From Choristocarpus tenellus KU-1152 (taxonomy: Eukaryota; Phaeophyceae): 34,133 bases of DNA. Where the stretch lies: NCBI GenBank assembly GCA_964200185.2, contig CAXNAD020000056.1, forward strand, positions 1-34,133, given 5' to 3'. Shown piece by piece: positions 1 to 10,822 of this stretch; the first letter of the stretch is position 1, and each line of letters opens with the position of its first letter. Made by a program: the position numbers and the translations under genes. The notes beneath the pieces were generated by a model. The model did not search any database, was not told the DNA's origin, and saw only the letters and a program-made list of their open reading frames with translations.

Positions 1-386
1 CCTCCAGGTCTGTGTGCACCACCTCCCCCACCGTCTTGGGGCTGCAGCCGCCCCGTGCGTAACTGAGTGCCTCGGACTTGCATTCCTTGCATACCTGGCA
101 GTGGAGCTCTGAGGCAACTGTAGCATCTGCGATGTCCAGGAGGCCGCGTTTTTCCAGGTGCTTGATAGCTAATGGGCTGAGGTGACCCATGATGTTGTAC
201 CAGTCAGAGAGGGAGAGATACTGCAGCTTATTGGCGTAGCTAGCATTGACCATTGCCTGGCTCTTCTTCCCCTTTCTTCACATGAAGCTGGGCTCACTCA
301 CAGCATTAGGAAGGCTCCCTTCTCCTCCAGATGGATCTTGGCTGCCCCTTTGTTGGGCTGGAAGTTGTGCAATATAGGCCGGTAGT
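1..386 (-). mobile_element. Ty1/copia pol fragment (GAG-pre-integrase domain), cut by the window edge
   Basis: Read on the minus strand, about 233 down to 1 gives an open frame with the pattern of the copia pre-integrase domain: a W-Y-N-I-M-G-H-L-S block, then K-H-L-E-K-R-G-L-L, then a Cys pair in C-Q-V-C-K-E-C, then G-E-V-V-H-T-D-L, which normally leads into the integrase core. The integrase core itself would lie beyond position 1. Farther upstream in minus sense (386-290) a short stretch is open but stops before the recognisable part, so the frame is broken. This stretch is noticeably more GC-rich than most of the window. The adjacent LTR-like repeat at 517-729 has the right orientation to be its 5' LTR, but there is no room for a gag gene between them, so a deletion is likely. 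Family assignment rests on motif recognition only. Confidence 0.72.
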
Positions 387-515
387 CTATAGGCTTATTA
401 TGTGTTTGGTAACCAGTATCATGTCACAAGTAATGTTAACTAAGTCGCTTACTTGTTGATCAATTGTTTCAGTACGCCCAGAGTAATAGGTTCGAATCTC
501 AACGAGTTGATTCTT

Positions 516-743
516 TTGCTTAATGTAAGTGGCTGATGCAGGACGACTGACATAACTACGACTGACGCAGAACGAGGGGCGTAGTGCGACTGAGAAAGAC
601 ACATTCTGACGTGTCTGCTGACGTGCGCAATAGATAACTAGGCAGAGCAACCCCTCACTTCTAGGGATGGTACTCACTCCACTAATTAATTCATTCATAC
701 CACATAAAGCACAAACTCTATTCAAACAGCTCTTTTAGCACAG
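516..743 (-). repeat. LTR-like repeat, left copy (minus orientation)
   Basis: The reverse complement of 517-729 begins TGTTTGAATAG and ends TTAAGCA, so it carries the TG...CA ends of an LTR. It matches 1086-1309 over its whole length with scattered substitutions. Just 5' of its TG end, in minus sense, is a purine run (AAAAGAGC) like a polypurine tract, also present at the other copy. The shared similarity extends a few bases past the LTR ends, to about 743. Confidence 0.6.
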
Positions 744-744
744 G

Positions 745-1067
745 TTATGAGCCTTGCAGGTATGGAAGCGGACCCACACAAAATGCCACTATGGAGTGGC
801 GCGGTGCGTGTGGGCATACAAGGGAGGAGTGGGCAGAATGGGGGATGGCGCTGGTGAGCTATGCGGGTGGGAAGGGCCTGTACCGCATCCTCCAATTGGC
901 TTACTACATCCTTGCATCTCCTATCGTTTGAGGAACGCAGCGCGTACGAGGAGTACGTCAAGCATCACGAGGCCTTGTGGTTCCTGCTGTGCCCGGCCAC
1001 AAGGAGCGCCGCAGCAATGGTGGTCAGCACCCATGAAAACAATGGAAGCCCTGATGGGAAGGCAGCC
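745..1067. other. GC-rich segment between two inverted LTR-like repeats
   Basis: This roughly 320-bp segment is clearly more GC-rich than its surroundings. A plus frame from 861 includes the phrase F-E-E-R-S-A-Y-E-E-Y-V-K-H-H-E-A-L-W. It vaguely recalls the Asp/Lys-rich helix of copia gag proteins, but I do not recognise it securely. It could be a truncated internal region of the element that owns the LTRs. Confidence 0.3.
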
Positions 1068-1310
1068 TGTGTGCAAAAAAGAGCTGTTCGAATAGAGTAT
1101 TTTGCTTTATGTGGTGTGAATGAGTTTATTAGTGGAGTGAGTATCATCCCTAGAAGTGAGGGGTTGCTCTGCCTAGTTATCCATTGTGCACGTCTGCCGA
1201 CACGTCAGAACGTTTCTTTCTCAGTCACACCAAAGCACTCATTTTGTCAGTCGTAGCTGCGTCAGTCATCCTGCGTCAGTCATCCTGCGTCAGCCACTTA
1301 CATTAAGCAA
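1068..1310 (+). repeat. LTR-like repeat, right copy (plus orientation)
   Basis: This copy begins TGTTCGAATAG at 1086 and ends TTAAGCA near 1309, and is preceded by an A/G-rich run resembling a polypurine tract (AAAAAAGAGC). It is the inverted partner of 516-743. Inside it, 1257-1298 holds a 14-bp unit (CTGCGTCAGTCATC) repeated about three times, which the left copy has in a more diverged form. Confidence 0.6.
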
Positions 1311-1324
1311 TAAGACATCAATCC

Positions 1325-1855
1325 ATCAACAATACTTGTATGGCAGGTACATCGCCACATCGTACAAGGTCCATGCATTCACCCCATGTGATCTCACTGT
1401 TATACTTCTTCAGATACAGAACATGGTGATTCAGGAAAATCCAAAAAGTCCTCTGCTATAGCTACCTCCATCCCTCAAGGTATCCGATCCGAGTCTCATG
1501 CCTTCTCACCTCTAGGCACTGCACGCACCACCACGCTGTTCTCCGTCGGGGTGCTTGAGTCCTGACCCTGGACAGACTTCTGGGTCAAAGAATTGGGACT
1601 GACAGGTGACAACGGGATGAGCAAACCACTTGAAAGACGGGTGCCCTTCGTCCTAGGCCATCCCAATAAACACCCATTTTGAAAATTTCATCAGGTTTTT
1701 GAACCCCATCAAATTCGACTTGGTTGAGTTGGCACTGGTGATCCTCCACAGTCATGACAGGCCACCATCTCTAACATTTGCATGCTTCTCAATCTATGTG
1801 AGAACTAAACCTCATCCAGGTGGTTTATTGCGTGGATCATTCCTGGGCGAGAATG
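1325..1855 (-). mobile_element. Mariner-like element fragment (transposase 5' end and flank)
   Basis: This segment matches 30020-30523 along about 500 bp, with many substitutions and small indels. The shared landmarks, in order, are CAAGGTCCATGCATTCAC, GAGTCCTGACCC, GACAGGTGACAA, CATCCCAATAA, CAGTCATGACAGG and GGGCGAGAA. In the 30-kb copy this is the N-terminal, HTH-bearing part of a mariner-like transposase on the minus strand. Here the corresponding minus frame carries several stops and frameshifts. The match stops sharply after GGGCGAGAA in both copies, which marks the likely element end. Confidence 0.6.
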
Positions 1856-1974
1856 GAGCTTGCAAAAGTTATGTTACATTTAATTCGGAACAGATTAAAC
1901 CATTGTTTCCACTTCAGAGTATGAACCTAGACAGATTTACAAGTGCAGTAACAAACGTTTTTGCTTCATGATTG

Positions 1975-2200
1975 AGTTTATGGTATGGGATTATGTCGAC
2001 AGTTTATATCGCAGCTCTACCATGGGAAATCTACAATCCACCGTTGGCAACCAGAGATATTGAAAACTGTTCACAACCATTAAATTTTCCTAACCATACT
2101 GTGACGACCATGGGTGAAATTCATCTTACCGTACCTGGTATGTCCTTGTTCTATTGTTGTGCTGCTACAGTGGTCTCCAATTTCTCAGTGGGATTTCATT
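1975..2200 (+). mobile_element. Possible Ty3/gypsy aspartic protease relic
   Basis: The plus frame over 1996-2140 reads A-A-L-P-W-E-I-Y-N, then about 25 residues, then T-M-G-E-I-H-L-T-V-P. This spacing resembles retroviral-type proteases of Ty3/gypsy elements after their D-T/S-G motif (S-x-L-P-x-x-I-Y ... G-x-I-x-L-x-V). The catalytic D-T/S-G itself is not visible; the corresponding stretch reads G-I-M-S-T-V. It may come from the same family as the element at 27290. The assignment is tentative. Confidence 0.3.
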
Positions 2201-2229
2201 AATTCTGTATAGTGGTAAATCACTAGGTT

Positions 2230-3180
2230 ATAATATTCTCTATAAGATCGGACCTGTACATAAGAACAGTGTAGAACTCCTGCCATTGCCATGAGCAACC
2301 ATGGAATGGTTATGCTGTCGTAATTGTTGACCGTAGGGGAAAATAGGTTCAACCATAACCATGTTGCCAAAAATAGATCTCCAACCATAGAATGGGCATA
2401 TCATGAGGTCAAATGAAACTACAATCATACTGTGCTGAAAAAAAATCTGAACTACGTAAATGTTTTTATAAAACCCTAAATTACCTTCGAAGTTGTGCCT
2501 CTGCAGATGTTTCTTACCTCACAAGATATGTTTGGGTTTAAGAATCAGATTATGGAAGAGTTCAGGAATAGGAGATATTGTAGCAAGTAATCTGTGCTTA
2601 GTGATTACTACTGATCCATAGAAAAGGAATGATTTGGTTGCAAGGACCCCACCCCCCCTTTTGGGCTTGGATGCTCCCTCCTCTTTCCTCCTTCCTTAGT
2701 TCATCTCTACAACCTCTTCTGCCCAATAAGGAATTAATCAAGTTATTTACTAAGTCTTAGGAAAATCAGCTTTTTTAACATGCTAGCTAACATTACTTAC
2801 TGAAGTGTGCTAAGTTTTCAAGGCTAGCATAGAATCGATTGGAGGGAGAGTCCCGATGGAGGCAGCCATCGGTTACGGTAGACGTACTATGAGAAGAGTA
2901 GAGTTTTGAGAGACAATACCTGCAACAGCGTTGAAGATGGTGGAGGGGTGGGTAGTCGAGTCTGAAATCGAGGAAGAAGATGAGGAGGCAGTTATCAGAA
3001 CTGTGCACCAGACAACTATTACAGGACAGAGAATGCGGTGACTGATCCCACTCCTATCATAGCTTAGAGCTTATAGTGGAGATGATGACGGTGAAGGATA
3101 CACTACATTCAAGAAAATCTTAGTTTCGTGTGCTGCCATGGGAAGATGGAAAGATTTTCTTCTGTCACAAGATCATATCA
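2230..3180. other. No gene recognised
   Basis: No frame here shows a recognisable domain, and I see no paired splice sites with conserved coding sequence. Only short open frames are present. Confidence 0.4.
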
Positions 3181-3189
3181 GCATGAGTT

Positions 3190-4480
3190 AGATTTTTTTG
3201 ACGAATCAAGATGGACGGAACAAGAAGTCAAAAAAGCATGGCTATTGCAGCTTTGGTGATGGGTTTATATGGACCAGGTAAACAAATTGCAGATAACCAT
3301 GGCAGTCCTTTGGAACCATTTTGCCAGAAATGGCATTACTGAGAGAGAAAACAAAACACATGGTCCAAGCTTAATTCTCTCCGTTTACCAGTGGGGGGAG
3401 GAACCATCCACAGTCGTAAGGGAACTGGATAGAATCGTCAAGAAGATGAGATCGATTGATGACGAGCCAGCCTAATGAGGAGGCTCAATTAAGTGCCATG
3501 CACAATTGCCTGAGGAATACTTTACAGAAATTTTTCAGGTTACTGGAAGAGGGCGTGTACCTAGAATTGATCTTCAAAGACTAGTCTGTGAGACCGACCA
3601 CTTACACAAAAGACAACAAGAACAACACATGGTGAGCAATGGTGGTGCATTGATGGTGGGTGGAGCACGTGCGAGAGTTAAAACCACAGGATGTCAAAAG
3701 GATCAACAATCAGGACGTGTGGAATCTACCTGTGTGGAGGACCGCCACTTTCAATCCTCTTGCCCCACTACTTTTTTCTCACATTCCAGATCCTACACAG
3801 GTGCTTGTTATGTTTGTGGAGAACAGGAATAAAAAAGACTTATTGTTGTCCTGAACACACTGGAGCTGCTGGGGTGACCGATCAAGGATGGAAGTCTGGA
3901 CCAAGTCCCAGAAGGAAGAGGAAGAATGGTAAAGGAAAGCAGAGGGGCGATACCATGGACACTGCTGAAGCTGGTGAGGAAGAATACAAAATCAAGTGGT
4001 ACACCAGCAGCTTGGAGGATTCTCCTCGGTAAGCAATGATGGGAGTCTTGTGGAATTGGATTAACTTTGGTTTTTGACAGTGGGTGTTCGGGACTTAGGA
4101 CAAGTAACCCTGCTGCTCTGATACATCTAAAATTTGTGGTAGGGACATCGGTGACTTTGGGATGGAAAGGTTGTACAGGTTTCAGCCATAGGTAATTTGT
4201 CACTATGTTGTGTGCAGGATGGGGAAGTTTCCAACTTCATCATGCACAACGTACCCCTTGTCCCTGGGTCAAAATTTAACCTCTTCTCAATGATACAAGC
4301 AGGAAAACAATCTGGGGTAGAATTATATTAGAAAGAGAAAACTCTTTTTGGTTAACCTTTTCTTCCGAGGGGCCTGAATTGCAGTTTAAGAAGAAGGATG
4401 GAAAGCATTATGGAATGTTCACCTTGAAAGCCATTCAGAGCAACCTAGTGACATATCCTGACCCGATTGCAAGACATCAT
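3190..4480 (+). mobile_element. Decayed Ty1/copia retrotransposon: gag, zinc knuckle and protease
   Basis: Fragments in several plus frames line up in copia order. From 3191 the frame opens F-F-D-E-S-R-W-T-E-Q-E-V-K-K-A-W, then a gag-like helical region runs 3269-3475 (E-L-D-R-I-V-K-K-M near its end). Next is L-P-E-E-Y-F-T-E-I-F near 3507-3537, as in UBN2-type gags. A CCHC-like knuckle starts C-Y-V-C-G-E-Q near 3808. A protease active-site motif F-D-S-G-C-S-G-L lies near 4072, followed near 4245 by N-V-P-L-V-P-G-S-K-F-N-L-F-S, which matches the block after the copia protease. At least four frameshifts or stops separate these pieces, so nothing is functional. Integrase and RT are not recognisable downstream. 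Confidence 0.68.
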
Positions 4481-6262
4481 CCGATGTATCAGACATAACA
4501 GAGAGGATTGTGTCAGGACTCATTCTTGCAGAGGGGGAGGCAGGGACAGGCGAACTCACCCCCATGCTGTTTTTAGACCAAGTTGGGTGCATCCCCCAAG
4601 AAGTCGTTCTCAATAAAGTAACCAAGAAACTACATCAAGCCCTTGTAAACATCGATCAGAATATTGCATTGCGGGCATTAAAGTACTTGAAGCCACAGTT
4701 GACCTAATGCTCAAAGGATCTGTTCTCCATATAATTTTTTAGAGTACCTGCTTGATAAGTTTTCAAGATTGACTCCTTCAGGGATATTCCTGAGGTGGTC
4801 AAAGAACAAGGAGTGTCAAAAATATCAACAAAAACACCAGATATGTATGTAAGCTGGATCTACAAATGTCAAGGCAAAAACTTGCCAAGATCAATCCTTG
4901 TTCTCTTTGACCATTTCTTAACCACATGTCCAAATTAGTAGGTACCAACTATTCTCAGGTATGGTTACAACTGATCATTTCAATCAACTTCACAAAATCA
5001 AAGATGAGGGTTCCTTTCAATCTTATGGAAGGAGCATGCTCCCTGATCAGTAGATGCATACCAGCTGCCCTTGACATTTGAACAGTCAACATGTAGACAG
5101 CCCAGAAAGTGGGTGCACTTACATACACTGTTCAGACTGTAGCCTAATATTCAGTTTATTTATCCTGCACAGGAACAATCTTTTCAGGAAGTCAATGAAT
5201 TTGTTGCGAGTAATTGTCATTTCAACAAAAAAACAAGACAGGTAAGGGTTAGATATATCAGCACACTGTGCTTGGTTTTCAGTTGGGAATTTTCCTCGGC
5301 AGAATGGGACAATCAGAATTTGCACTGGCAGGACTTGATCTGCTCAACACCTTCAGAGATTTGGTAATGTTTGCACGATCCTTCAAAAAATCATATATTG
5401 ATACTATCAGACTGCCCAAGTTCCTATTCTTTTATGACATAATCTCATTAAATGTTAAGTGTTCCCTTAGTGGGCACAACTGAATGTACAAGTGCAACCC
5501 TCTTGTGGTTTGAGTAACTGTAAGAATAGCAGTAAGAATGTTGAGTATACTAGATATGGTGTATAATGTGGTGAAACCACAAAGTGGTGACCTGGGCAGG
5601 TTCTTTCATTGTGTGGGGGGTGGCCGAGAGGCCAAATCAAATCAAAAAAACTCAAATAACATAATCCACATGCCTTGAGATTCACAGTCATAAGCATCAA
5701 CAAGAAACAAACTCATTCCAGCAAAACAAGGACAGACCAATATAATCTTCAGATTCATCTTCTATACCTACACTATAAACGCCTAATTGTTCATGATGTA
5801 CAAACTGTCTAAGGAGGTATCAAACATAAAAAAGCCACACTCACCTGTACGATGACTTGGATGAACAGAAAATTGTTCCACAACATTTTAATTGCCAAAT
5901 ATCTGTACCAGGCCAACGTCTTGAGTGAACTGAATATTGCAAGGGGAAAAATATTGTTTACATCTAAAATTTCTAGAACAATAAGTAGTCTACTAAACTC
6001 CTGCTACAATTACATGACTTGCCTGTTGACTCAAGGGGCTCACAAACTTTCCCTTTCACTATCCCTTCTCCAAATGAAGCAGGGTTATTCTTTTGTCAAA
6101 GATACTATATAGTATATCAGAAGAGAATCATTCTTGCCAATGCTCACTGACCATTTGCCATCACATCAGCATTGCAAGAAAAAATGAGCTAATAAGGTTT
6201 TCCGGGCATGACTACCAGCCTTCATCTCTCACCTTAGTGACAATGCTTCAAAAGTTGGATTA
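4481..6262. other. Intergenic sequence, 3' flank of CDC20
   Basis: A plus frame at 4510-4707 is open (I-A-L-R-A-L-K-Y-L-K-P near its end) and may be further retroelement debris, but I cannot place it. The remainder shows only short open frames. A tRNA A-box-like sequence lies at 5621-5631 and is listed separately. I see no clear poly(A) signal on the minus strand just below 6263. Confidence 0.35.
5615..5700 (+). repeat. tRNA-like A box, possible SINE head
   Basis: TGGCCGAGAGG at 5621-5631 fits the pol III A-box consensus of Ser/Leu tRNAs. It is followed by an A-rich stretch and only a weak B-box-like GAGATTCACAG near 5682. The order of short shared words (GGCCGAG, GGCCA, AATCAAA, CCACA, TCAT) resembles the better copy at 9548. 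Too short and diverged to be sure. Confidence 0.3.
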
Positions 6263-9200
6263 TCACCGTATGCTATACATGCTGCACAGGGAGCCTGTAA
6301 ATGAGTGCATCACATCCTCCATCTCTTTTTTAGCATTTGGGGGCAAGCTAAATATATCCCAGAAGCGCAGTGTCTCATCGGCTGCAGCTGACACCACTGT
6401 TGAACCATCAGGGGAGACATCCAGATGGAGCACTCTGGAACAAAATTGCAAAAATAAGTAACATTCAAGAAAATTGTGGTGGAGCAGCAATACAGAAGAA
6501 ACATGAAAAAAATAATCATGGTGGAAGCCCTTACCTGGATGTATGCCCTGTAAATTCTTTGACCTTCAACATGGAAGGGTATTTCCACAGGCACAATTGA
6601 TTTTGACTGAATCCATGGGAGGATACTAACTCCATGTTGTGCTTAGACCATTGCAGGGAGCATACCTTGGGTTGTGGAATAGTGAACAAAAAGCAAGGGC
6701 AGTTTAGTAAATTCATACTCTTTAATGAATCAAGGGTGAAATAGCAAGGGCAGTTAAGTAAAATTAATACTCTTTAATAAATCAAGGGTGAAACACGTGC
6801 TGCCACCACATCTACAACCGAAAATTACCTGACTGCCTGTATCAATTGAGTTTAGCTGAGAACCATTTGCAGTGTTCCAGAACTGAGGAATGAAAATACA
6901 CAGAACGGTAGTGAGGGATTAGCAACAAGCACTTGCAATGTAAATATTACTGGGGATGCATTCTGTAGCTGACCATTGCAATTTTTATGGTACATGAATT
7001 GCACATATAGCCGGCGATATATTCACATACGATTAAAACATTGTGAGGTATCCACTTCAGTCTCACAGTTGGATGTAAAATGAAGCAAGAATGTCCCAAG
7101 CAATTCATGCTCCATCTTGTGTACCATTAAGGATACCCTTAACCTTTGTATTTGAAAGTTACAAAATATATGGGTGCAGTGATGCTGAGGTTTCTTGCAC
7201 CAACAAAAGTTCAAAGATGTCTTCAGAATGTGAAACAGGTGAGTACAAGTGGAAGGTGGACCAGCATGTGTGTGAATGCTGCATAAAAAAAGAAAACCTT
7301 GATAGTACGATCAGCTGTTCCTCCCCCTGATGCAAGAAGATGTCGCTGGAAGGGGCACCATGCAAGTGCTTTCACTGCCGCTTGGTGCTCCACCAGAGTT
7401 TCACGGGGGTGGTGCTCCTGGAAAGATTGGGAGACCAGCAAAAAAATGTCCAATTATCTTTTAAACGATTGAAAACAATATTCACCATACCAAGTTCCCA
7501 TACACAGAGCTGTACATAGTAAGGCATGCATAATGGGACCCATCATTGCTGCATAAGCTGTTCAGAAACTTACACGGTCTTGACTGTATGCAAGAAACCA
7601 CTCCTATTCCTTGACTCCTTCCACTAAAATTCTATCTTCTCCAGTCCCCATACATTCTAAGTAGGTCCTATATTCTGAGTGTTCATTTTAAGTTGTGTTT
7701 TTGACCATGGAAGCAATGGAGTGGTTGTAGGCATGCTTGACATAGTACAAGATCTAGATCTTGCCTGCAGCCTGCGGTTGGCTCCACTCATTGCAGCATC
7801 CCACAGGCAGAGAAAATTCTCATTTCCACCTGATGCTAGAGTACTACCATCAGGTGACCACTTCAATCCACAAACCTGGGTAGAAGAGGATATAATGAGT
7901 ATACGTGATTCCAGAAACTAATATCATAGTTTAAGAGCATGTAGAGTTGAACCCCAAGTTAGATAAATTCAAATCTCTGACACCCTCACAAGAGTGTAAA
8001 CCCCAATCTCACTTCTTGTTGATGACCTACAAAACTCCCAATTGTGCGATGAGGCACACGGATGTCATGTTGCAGTATTGTTGTGTCTCTGGACCCAGAG
8101 CTTAGAGTATGACGCTTCCATGCTAGGGTCCCTACCCGAGCAGTATGTCCTTCAAGCTTAGATACCTGCAAGAGGTACAAATTGAATTGACATAATAACA
8201 AGATCAACTTAGAGCAGAAAATAGACAAAAATGCAGCACATGAAAGCAGAAGGACTAGATTTTAAAGTTTAGATTATCCATCATTTTCAGCAACCCTCCA
8301 ATTCTAATGTTTGTAATACCCTTGCAAAGCGTATTGATCACTTTAAAAACACTGGCCAGGTCTTCCCTGCCCTGCAATATGGTGACAATCTCTGGTCTAG
8401 GAACCTAGAAACACAAATGATGATTGGATTCTTGAGCCTTGGGGCTGTAAGTTAGTTATGTATGTGTTTCAAATAGCCCTCTCTGTCAACCTACAACATT
8501 GCTTTTGAGACCTCTTCACATTTCATTCATACTTGGAGAATATTTTTAGAAACTGACAAAAATCAAAAAGTCAGAATTGAACAAACTCCCTTCAGCTTCT
8601 GACCATTACCTGGCGCAATTGTGAGGCATCCCACAGTTGCACAGTGCTGTGGTTTGTGCCAACAGCCAAGAAATCTCCCTCTTTATCCATCCACTGTACA
8701 CTGCCATATGGGTTCAGGTGTCAATTCACTTTAAGCAGCTGGGAAGCTTACATTACTGGATGTACAATATTTATGACCATAGGTATTGCCACGTCTCCCT
8801 GCCAAAATTTAAACTCCATGACAAAAAAAATCACATATTTTTTTGAATAGATGCCAAGTGAATGATCAATTATGCAATGACCAGCATGGATATTAAGGGT
8901 ATCATACACACGAAACAACAGAAAACATATGGAAAGATTTTCAACATGAAAAAATAACAGAGTGAACTTAATGTGAGGCCTTCATCAGCAACACCACACC
9001 TTGTGACAAAGTCATCTATTGTGGGCAAAGTTAGGAGATGTTCAATGGCACCAGTTGAAGCATTCCACAGATATACAGCCTGCCCAAGGGCCACGGCCAG
9101 CACCTGCCAACAGTGTAAGCGCAAATAAGATTATTAATGTCAACATTCAGAAAAAAGAAAAAATCAACACAACTCTGTAAGCAGTGCTCTCCTGGCATAC

Positions 9201-10822
9201 AATGGCTCAGCAACCACTCATTACATTGTTGGAGCCCCAAGAGATGAGGTTGAGGTAGTAGTCATCGACAATGTCCGGTGCATCCAAGATCCGTATTGGA
9301 GAGGAAGGAATACTCCGAGTCACACAAGCCCGTGTAGTAGAGGTATTTGTCATGGTATGGAGTACCTGGACATAGAAACCAAACAGACATACCATGAGCA
9401 AAATCTGATAAAGGAATCTGAAACCTACTGTTTTCTCAAGATCACCCAATGCTAACAGATGTTATCCCGTAATCTCCACCTCTCCCAATCATTCATCCCA
9501 GTTAAACAAAAAATATTACTTTCTTGAATCAAGATATCCTATCAGCAGTAGTCTTGGCCGAGTGGCCATCCAACAATCAAAGACAGCACTGAGCCCACAA
9601 GTTTTGGGTGCAATTCTTAATCTCATCATCTCAAATCATCAAGATATCTAATTTACTAGAGGAGGTAATTTTAGGTTACCTTCAGCACATTGGAGCATGA
9701 CTCTTTGGTTTGTGGGGGCGGATCACTGAAGTGAAGAATTCGCTGGACACCCTTCCTCTGATGATCTCTTTGCCAAGGTGCCTGGCTTAAGAGTGTCCCT
9801 CGCATCGCCTCATTGAACTCCATGACCAGTGGGGCAGGAGCATCAGTACAAGGCCCAGGTTCGTTCTCAATATCACTAAAAAGATGACGGCATATGTCAT
9901 AGTTCATAGCTGAGCGACTTGGGATAAAGCGATCTCCCTGATCAAGAAAGGGGTGCCATTTTTAAGGAGAACCGCGCGGTGAGAAAGTTGTTGTGGGAAA
10001 GTCACAAAGGATGGCGGGCTAAGTCAATTGCATTCTTATGGCACAGTACATTGGAATTCCAGGACACAAAGGTTATGATTGTTTTCTAATCTTTGTAGTG
10101 TCCTTCATATCGGCAGAACAAATAATATTTTCATGAATGTTTCAATAAACCAATAAGATGTTACGAGTCGTTCACAGTCTGATTACTCAAGCCTTCGGAC
10201 ACAGCGTGTCCCAACGCATTTGTATTCAAAGCACAAAACCGCGTAGCTATAGCAGTCCTACCCATCATACAGACAAAAAAGCAACGAGACAGCCCAATGT
10301 GTTAACTGACAGAATACCCACCTCCCTAGATTTTGGTGTGCGATCCAGCTTGCACATTGATGGAGGATTTGAGCATGGAGGGGAATTACTTCCACCAATT
10401 TCCTTAGTAAATTTCACTTTGACACAAGGGGAGTGAGTAGTCCGCGCTGGAGACGCAGTATTAGCGAGGTCTGCAAGGCGCAAGGTTATAGATATTGAGT
10501 GAGAGTGCCATCCTTCCAATACACTTATGAAGAGCCTAAAAGACAGGAAAGGCTTCGTGCGTCTACTTTTGATATGTACAGATGAATCTCCGTACTCCAT
10601 GAGCCAAGACCTTTTACCTGGAAAAATGGCATTGTGGCAACCAAGGCCAGCCAATAGAGAAGATGGAGAGGAAGGAACAATCGTCCTGGGAGATGACGGA
10701 GAACGCTTAGCTGGTGACGAAATACGTCTTCGCTTGGGGGTAGAGGGCACACTTACCCTCACCATGGTCCTAATTGGTAAGTGATCTGATTGATATTCTT
10801 GTAGAGTCTGCAATTGTCTCAT
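6263..10822 (-). CDS. CDC20: Cdc20/Fizzy-type APC/C activator, 11 exons, apparently complete
   Basis: This WD40 protein loads substrates onto the anaphase-promoting complex and is the spindle-checkpoint target. Minus-strand exons, all phase-consistent: 10822-10322, 9937-9680, 9365-9225, 9103-9000, 8700-8610, 8165-8013, 7875-7765, 7417-7298, 6882-6829, 6665-6535, 6434-6263 (611 aa). Visible elements: a basic Ser-Pro-rich N-terminus (S-T-P-K-R-R-R), the C-box D-R-F-I-P-S-R (about residues 169-175), R-I-L-H-F (about 233-237) where Cdc20 has its Mad2-binding K/R-I-L motif, then R-I-L-D-A-P-D and seven WD repeats. These include [24 protein letters not shown] and [10 protein letters not shown]. It ends in the Ile-Arg tail. 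The R-I-L block and A-A-A-D-E-T favour Cdc20 over Cdh1. The first exon is unusually long; a 147-bp in-frame stretch (10617-10471) has GT...AG ends and, if spliced, gives 562 aa. The start is the first ATG in frame, but an upstream exon is possible. Confidence 0.9.
6666..6828 (-). repeat. 51-bp tandem duplication inside CDC20 intron 9
   Basis: Positions 6692-6742 and 6743-6794 are near-identical copies (AGCAAGGGCAGTT...TCAAGGGTGAAA). Together they make up about two thirds of this 163-bp intron. The few differences show that the duplication is not brand new. Confidence 0.85.
7418..7764 (-). other. GC-AG intron in CDC20
   Basis: The upstream exon ends CTGCAG and the intron begins GCAAGA, where every other CDC20 intron in this model begins GT. 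The acceptor is CTTTCCAG before GAGCACC. Both boundaries are phase 0, and the join falls between the WD repeat ending [13 protein letters not shown] and the next repeat leading to V-K-A-L-A-W. The only nearby GT would be phase 1 and would break the frame, so a GC donor is the best reading. Confidence 0.7.
9548..9632 (+). repeat. tRNA-Ser-like pseudogene or SINE in CDC20 intron 2
   Basis: GTAGTCTTGGCCGAGTGG at 9548-9565 reads like the 5' end of a eukaryotic tRNA-Ser, with an exact A box (9555-9565). A degraded B-box-like GGGTGCAATTC lies at 9606-9616, roughly the right distance downstream. The acceptor and T stems do not pair well, so it is not a working tRNA gene. It lies inside the intron 9366-9679 on the strand opposite to CDC20, as expected for an inserted tRNA-derived SINE. 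Confidence 0.5.

Noticed and set aside
470-510. GGTTCGAATC, a perfect T-loop/B-box sequence, suggesting a tRNA gene or primer-binding site
   Set aside because: The flanking bases do not form a T stem, no A box lies upstream, and the distance and sequence relative to the LTR end lack the expected TGG of a primer-binding site.
9548-9632. Functional tRNA-Ser gene
   Set aside because: The A box is good, but the B box is degraded and the acceptor and T arms do not pair, so a pseudogene or SINE is more likely.
10536-10617. 82-bp intron in the CDC20 first exon ending CTTTTAG
   Set aside because: Splicing there shifts the frame and runs into an in-frame stop within a few codons.
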